Shown: one piece after another, positions 5,773 to 9,761 of the stretch
Numbering within the stretch: position 1 is the stretch's first letter
Layout of the letters: the number at the start of each line of letters is the position of its first letter
NCBI GenBank assembly: GCA_016789785.1
Contig: JAEUQE010000285.1
Span: 1-9,761, forward strand
Source: Bryobacterales bacterium
Lineage (GTDB): Bacteria; Acidobacteriota; Terriglobia; Bryobacterales; Bryobacteraceae
Reading direction: 5' to 3'
Length of the DNA: 9,761 bases
Translations under genes and position numbers: made by a program
The notes under the pieces: model-generated
What the model was told of the DNA's origin: nothing
What the model saw: only the letters and a program-made list of their open reading frames with translations
Database searches by the model: none

Positions 5773-8700
5773 CTACTTCACGACAAACAACGTGGACGGC
5801 AACACGGTGCGCTTCTCGTGGTTCCAATTGGAGTAAGCCACGGAGTAACCACTCTTTGCGCGCATCCGGTACCGCGGACGGAACGTGAAACTGAACTCCT
5901 CCGTCTTGCCACTGGCATTGAGAATGAACTCCACGCGATCGGGGTGCAGTTGGTACGACTGCATGCCCGACCCATCATCGGACATCATCTCTCGAATCGC
6001 GGCGTCGTCCAATTGCGCGCCGGGCGGCAGCCCCACCTCCACAATCGTGGTTCCGCTAACCGTCGCCGGCACCTTCACGTTGCACCGCACCGGTTGGTGG
6101 AGCACCGTCGACGTCGCACTGTAACTTACGGAGAACCCGTCCGCCGCCGCGGGCGATTGCCAAGGCCTGTACCAGTGCGCAGTCACTTTCGCGGACACGC
6201 CAGCCCACCCCGGTGGCGATTTCACAGTAATTTCGTTCGTCTGCCCTGTTCTTAGCAGGTGGGTCAGGTCGATCGGCTTGGAATTTCGTTTCTCTGGCTG
6301 GCCGGAAATTGGAATCGCCGCGGCGGGCTGCCCGTTGACAAAGATCTGCACGGTTCCGGCTGCTGAGTCACCACCCGGATGGAGTTCCTCCAAAAGCGCC
6401 TCCAGAGTAAGTAAGGTCACGGGATCCTGGGACCAATGATGTCTTTCCGAACGGCCCACCATGAGATACCGGAAGCCCTGGTCGATCAATTCAGAAAGCG
6501 AATCGTCACCGCCCGTCCACTTCTTCCACCGCCGCAGCGATTTGACCGCCAGTGCCGTCGCGAGCCCAGGCCCATTGGGTTCATCCCTGCCGGCCGGAAT
6601 CGCTGCCGGCGTTGGCCAATACGCTTGGCCATACCCCGTCTTGGCGAGCGCGCGGAGCCGATTCACAGCCTGGCTGGCGATCTCACGGTCCTTTGCCTGA
6701 ATCGCCGCCAGAGCCAGAACAGCCTGGCCGTAGGGATCGTCCACGCCGGTCCGCCCGGCCAGATCCTTCCAATCCGTAACTGTCGTTCCATACGGTTTGC
6801 GCGTAGCTTCTTCGAGAGCGAGGAGCGTAAGTCCTCCGCGCTCTCCAGGTTTGGCTTCCTGTCTGGCAAGCCAGCCGATGGCATTGCGCAGAACCCGGTC
6901 GTCCACCGTGACAAAGGCACGAGCCTCCCGCAGAAATGTAACAGCCTTGACTGTAAGTGGCACATTCGGTCCCTGCGAAAACGCTCCCCGTCCGCCACGA
7001 AACCCACCATGCGAGGATTGAAAAGTAAGGAGACGGGAGTAACCACTGGTCAGGAATTCCCGGGCGCGTAACTCCAGCCCCGCGTGAGAGACGCTGGATT
7101 CGCGCAGAGTTCGCAACACGCTCAGATTTGAGTAAGAGGACAGGATCGTTTCCGCCGTATCCCCGGCGGGAAGCTTAAGCATGCCATCGAGTGCATCAAA
7201 CACCTTCTCCAACGGTGTGGGATCCAGATGCAGTTCGGCGCGAAGTGTGCCGGCCATCGCATTCTTATCCAATTCCACACGCATTGGCGCGGCCGGCGTA
7301 AGCTGCCCTGAGATAGACTGCGTGACCGGTTCCCCATCGGGATGAATCGTGAAAGGCCTCACGGCCTGATAGGCGTGTGACGCTGACTTCGCAGCCACCT
7401 TCAGTTCGCCGGACGGTTCGGCAGCCGCGGCCCGCAGGCGGACCACCGTCTCCGACCTGCCGGATGCCGGTACCAACAGAGGCGCGGTGGAGGCTTCAAG
7501 AGCCGGAGTGGCGCCCACCTCGAGAGTAACCTGCTGACTCCGATCCAGATCATTCCGCACCTGCACCGGTATCTCAATCGTGTCGCCGGCTGTAAGAATC
7601 GCCGGCAGATCAAAAGTCGCAAGAAATGGCTGAACAATGGAGATACGGGACCTTGTCTCTGCCAGGCGCCCATCCGCGGTGGCGCCACTGACAGTCACGC
7701 GAAAGGCGCCATTTGCAGCAGGAACTTCGAATTTCACAACCGCTCGTCCTTCGGCGCCGGAGACTACTTCCGGGGCCCAGTAGAGAGTGTCTGGAAAGTA
7801 GTCCGGTACACGGGGCGTGTAAGTTCCCTCCAGATCTTCGTACGTGTCTTCGTCCGTGTCTTCGTCCGGATCTCCGTCCCCGCCCAAGTACATTTTGGGA
7901 GCAGGCTCCTCCACGTCCATGGTCTGGGAGAGCGGCGCCGTTTCGAGCCTCGAATCGACACGAGTCACTTGGTCCTTGTGCACCGGAACGCCAGCCACCA
8001 CATGCCGTTGAAAGCCTGGAGCCGAGAGAGTCACCGAATGCCGCCCCTCCGCAATGTCCGGGACAGCGAACTGGCCCGATGCGTCCGTGTGCGTGTAGAG
8101 CAGGTCACCCACCCACACCTCCGCTCCCTGAATTGCACCGCCGGCAACATCCCGCACTTCGCCGGCAATGCGTCCAGCAGCGATCCCCGGCATGAGCCTT
8201 CCGCGCTCGACCGGCCGCACCGAGGTGCGGAGGGCTTTGTCGGTTTGCCGGCGGATCGACGTGAGCACGATATCGTCGCCCGTTCCCGGAACTCGATCGG
8301 GTCCGTTGGAGACAAGTTTGACCTTCACGGCAATCCGCTGAACCTGATGGGATCCTTGCCGGCGCTCGGGCGCCCCGCCGTACTGGGCGTAGGTATAGAA
8401 AGTGGGGACGGAGATGGCGCCAGTTTGCGTTTCGATCTCTGTCCGGTAAGGCTTTCCCCATGGATCCACTTCCCGGGCAGGAAAGACCTTTGCGGAAGAT
8501 AGTAAGTTTTGTAACTGCGCGGCTGTTTCCGGGTAATCGGAAGCCCCTTCCAGGGCGCGCGTCATTCCGCGGATCAAGTTTCCGGCATAACTTCCGGAGA
8601 AGCCAGTGACTACGAAGTCATCGCCGGTCCGGGGCAACCGGTCGGCTCCGTTACTCCAGATCTGGATATTCCTCCGCGGCCCGCCTTGATCCACAGTGAC

Positions 8701-9761
8701 TCGCAAAGGTTCGCCTGACCGGTCGCGAAGAACCCCGAAATCGAGACCGGCTTGTTTGAGTTTGGAGACAAACTCAGCCGGTGTCGCGGGGTAATCGGGC
8801 GTCGCTTCCAGCGCATGCCGCATGACAGCCGCGTGGGCGTGGAACCATTCCCGGCTCACACTCGCCGCCACGAAATCGTCGTCCGTGCCGAACCGCTTGT
8901 CGGGACCAGCGCTCAGGAATTCGGTGGAATCGTAAGCGCCCTCAGTGGAGAAGCGAACCATGTACTCGTGCATCCAGGGGTCCAACATGCCGGATGCCAG
9001 CCTCCCGGAAGAATGAGGGTCGACAATGCGCGAGAGAGCCTCCTCATCACGCGGGTAGTTTCCGTGGCGAACAAAATGATCGTCCAAACGCTGAATCACA
9101 CGCGCAAGACCCTGGTGCGCTGCTTTCCCGTAGAGAAGGACAACCTGACTCGAGTAAGTCGGACCCTCTTGCTCGGACGGGTACAAAGCCTCCGCCACCA
9201 ACGAAAGATCCCCATCGATTCGCGCCGGATCGATCCGTTTCAAGGCGGCGGCGGTGAGTCCCGCCACTTCCAGTTCCTTAGGAGGGTCGACTCGCACGGA
9301 TGTCGCCATGAATGCGTTGACGAAGCTGCCGGCGGCAACCCGGTTTCTGTCCCGCCCGCCTACCAGAAACATCGCATCATCGGCCACGGCGATCCCGAAT
9401 GCAGCCTCTACGGGTCCCGAACCATCCCGGGCAAGCAGCGTCAGCGCCGCCGTCTCGCCCGGACGGTAAGTCGCCTTGTCCGGTTGAACAGAAACTTGGA
9501 GCGTCGTGTTTGAGGGATATAGGATCTTACGCACCGCGACGCCGGTCGAGGAGAGGAAGCGAACCACGCCTTCTCCCTGAAAGGCGGGGTCATAAGGGAC
9601 GGTAACAGCCGCCATGCCTTTCTCAAGGCGCACTGCACGCGTAACACGTGTCCGCCCGCCGAACTCGATGGCAAGCGCTCCTCCCAGGTCCTGCTGCCGC
9701 GAGCGAATCTCGACCTCCAACGGCTGTCCGGAACGCAACATCGCCGATTGCGTATCAAGCC
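5773..9761 (-). CDS. Alpha-2-macroglobulin family protein, C-terminal part, thioester motif lost
   Basis: The frame runs in from the window edge with no stop, so the Met at 9741 is probably internal and the N-terminal domains lie outside. Numbered from that Met (1322 residues), about 80-130 is a bait-region/MG domain (YRPGETAALTLLARDGSGPV ... FGIAVADDAMF). At 207-497 are three GspG-like modules, at 523-600 a CarboxypepD_reg-like domain (GRIAGEVRD ... TDASGQFAVPDIAEGRHSVT), and at 620-637 an acidic linker. About 645-735 is the alpha-2-macroglobulin domain (YFPDTLYWAPEVV). About 840-1120 is the helical thioester-domain toroid, with FQSSHGGF, followed by a CUB-like segment to about 1190. About 1203-1322 is a receptor-binding-like domain (VEVGLPPGAQLDD). 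Where relatives have GCxEQT, this protein reads GDTAET, so no thioester can form. The family traps or inhibits proteases at the bacterial envelope; a thioester-less member must act otherwise. No partner gene such as a penicillin-binding protein is visible in the window. Confidence 0.88.
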   Translation of the reverse strand, partial: LDTQSAMLRSGQPLEVEIRSRQQDLGGALAIEFGGRTRVTRAVRLEKGMAAVTVPYDPAFQGEGVVRFLSSTGVAVRKILYPSNTTLQVSVQPDKATYRPGETAALTLLARDGSGPVEAAFGIAVADDAMFLVGGRDRNRVAAGSFVNAFMATSVRVDPPKELEVAGLTAAALKRIDPARIDGDLSLVAEALYPSEQEGPTYSSQVVLLYGKAAHQGLARVIQRLDDHFVRHGNYPRDEEALSRIVDPHSSGRLASGMLDPWMHEYMVRFSTEGAYDSTEFLSAGPDKRFGTDDDFVAASVSREWFHAHAAVMRHALEATPDYPATPAEFVSKLKQAGLDFGVLRDRSGEPLRVTVDQGGPRRNIQIWSNGADRLPRTGDDFVVTGFSGSYAGNLIRGMTRALEGASDYPETAAQLQNLLSSAKVFPAREVDPWGKPYRTEIETQTGAISVPTFYTYAQYGGAPERRQGSHQVQRIAVKVKLVSNGPDRVPGTGDDIVLTSIRRQTDKALRTSVRPVERGRLMPGIAAGRIAGEVRDVAGGAIQGAEVWVGDLLYTHTDASGQFAVPDIAEGRHSVTLSAPGFQRHVVAGVPVHKDQVTRVDSRLETAPLSQTMDVEEPAPKMYLGGDGDPDEDTDEDTYEDLEGTYTPRVPDYFPDTLYWAPEVVSGAEGRAVVKFEVPAANGAFRVTVSGATADGRLAETRSRISIVQPFLATFDLPAILTAGDTIEIPVQVRNDLDRSQQVTLEVGATPALEASTAPLLVPASGRSETVVRLRAAAAEPSGELKVAAKSASHAYQAVRPFTIHPDGEPVTQSISGQLTPAAPMRVELDKNAMAGTLRAELHLDPTPLEKVFDALDGMLKLPAGDTAETILSSYSNLSVLRTLRESSVSHAGLELRAREFLTSGYSRLLTFQSSHGGFRGGRGAFSQGPNVPLTVKAVTFLREARAFVTVDDRVLRNAIGWLARQEAKPGERGGLTLLALEEATRKPYGTTVTDWKDLAGRTGVDDPYGQAVLALAAIQAKDREIASQAVNRLRALAKTGYGQAYWPTPAAIPAGRDEPNGPGLATALAVKSLRRWKKWTGGDDSLSELIDQGFRYLMVGRSERHHWSQDPVTLLTLEALLEELHPGGDSAAGTVQIFVNGQPAAAIPISGQPEKRNSKPIDLTHLLRTGQTNEITVKSPPGWAGVSAKVTAHWYRPWQSPAAADGFSVSYSATSTVLHQPVRCNVKVPATVSGTTIVEVGLPPGAQLDDAAIREMMSDDGSGMQSYQLHPDRVEFILNASGKTEEFSFTFRPRYRMRAKSGYSVAYSNWNHEKRTVLPSTLFVVK
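7835..7882 (-). repeat. 12-nt in-frame tandem repeat coding an acidic linker
   Basis: Four 12-nt units begin at 7835, 7847, 7859 and 7871; the first three are tcttcgtacgtg, tcttcgtccgtg and tcttcgtccgga on the plus strand, and the fourth is degenerate. They encode DPDEDTDEDTYED in the alpha-2-macroglobulin-like protein, between the CarboxypepD_reg-like domain and the alpha-2-macroglobulin domain. The unit length is a multiple of three, so copy number can change without breaking the frame. Confidence 0.7.
8251..9123 (-). other. Three tandem GspG-like modules within the alpha-2-macroglobulin gene
   Basis: Residues 207-295, 298-380 and 384-497 each repeat the order helix, YP-rich turn, helix, DPWG-type strand and Asp-rich loop. 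Module 1 has NYPRDEEAL, DPWMHEY and GPDKRFGTDDDFV. Module 2 has DYPATPAEF, DRSGEPLRV and GADRLPRTGDDFV. Module 3 has DYPETAAQL, DPWGKPYRT and GPDRVPGTGDDIV. This is the C-terminal pattern of type II secretion major pseudopilins (YPT...GL...DPWGNPY...S.GPD...GT.DD), where the Asp loop binds calcium. The hydrophobic N-terminal pilin helix is absent. Homology is inferred from motif order. Confidence 0.65.

Larger units (their letters stand above)
663..9471 (+). repeat. Dispersed strand-biased word GTAAGT (18 copies)
   Basis: Plus-strand copies start at 663, 713, 1171, 1649, 2474, 2701, 2815, 3419, 3506, 3928, 4158, 6407, 6827, 6953, 7819, 8502, 9154 and 9466. The reverse orientation occurs only at 1656 and 6124. 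All 18 lie in the three intact genes and read ACTTAC on the coding strand. None lies in the RHS remnant or the intergenic mosaic. Confidence 0.6.

Noticed and set aside
663..9471. GTAAGT copies as 5' splice sites
   Set aside because: The genes are uninterrupted bacterial reading frames on the opposite strand, and the word matches a eukaryotic donor site only by coincidence.
8752..9513. 253-codon open frame on the plus strand
   Set aside because: It is wholly antisense to the alpha-2-macroglobulin-like gene, whose domains are recognisable, and its translation is Arg/His-rich with no family signature, typical of antisense frames in GC-rich genes.

Overview
The window is a high-GC bacterial segment with every supported gene on the minus strand. 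The gene content and the intergenic repeats fit an Acidobacteriota genome of the Solibacter/Bryobacter type: a Planctomycete-type cytochrome/DUF1549/DUF1553 protein paired with a DUF1501 protein, a large alpha-2-macroglobulin-like protein carrying a carboxypeptidase-regulatory-like domain, an RHS remnant, and GCAGGCTGAAGCCTGC-type palindromes. Planctomycetes or Verrucomicrobia are possible alternatives. The taxon is inferred from family knowledge, not from a marker gene.

Layout in plus-strand coordinates. 1-147 holds no confident gene. 148-571 is a broken remnant of an RHS repeat-associated core protein. It has no start, has a stop codon immediately upstream, and is frame-disrupted by an exact 10-bp tandem duplication. 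594-2042 is an intact DUF1501 protein with a Tat-type signal. 2048-5125 is a secreted PSCyt1/DUF1549/LamG/DUF1553 protein, separated from the DUF1501 gene by 5 nt and with the DUF1501 ribosome binding site inside its last codons, so the two form a classic two-gene operon. 5126-5772 is a non-coding mosaic of palindromic and dispersed repeats. 5773-9761 is the 3' part of a large alpha-2-macroglobulin-family gene whose N-terminus lies outside the window.

The two-gene operon encodes a putative exported redox/hydrolase-like pair of unknown substrate. The alpha-2-macroglobulin-like protein should be an envelope or periplasmic protein. Its thioester motif is replaced, and its bait-region position carries three tandem modules resembling the C-terminal half of the type II secretion pseudopilin GspG, then a CarboxypepD_reg-like fold, then an acidic repeat. 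That arrangement is the strongest candidate for something undescribed here.

Two signals cut across genes. The hexamer GTAAGT occurs 18 times on the plus strand and only twice on the minus strand, in all three codon phases, which codon usage alone does not explain. The intergenic repeats show compensatory base-pair swaps, which points to selection on structure.
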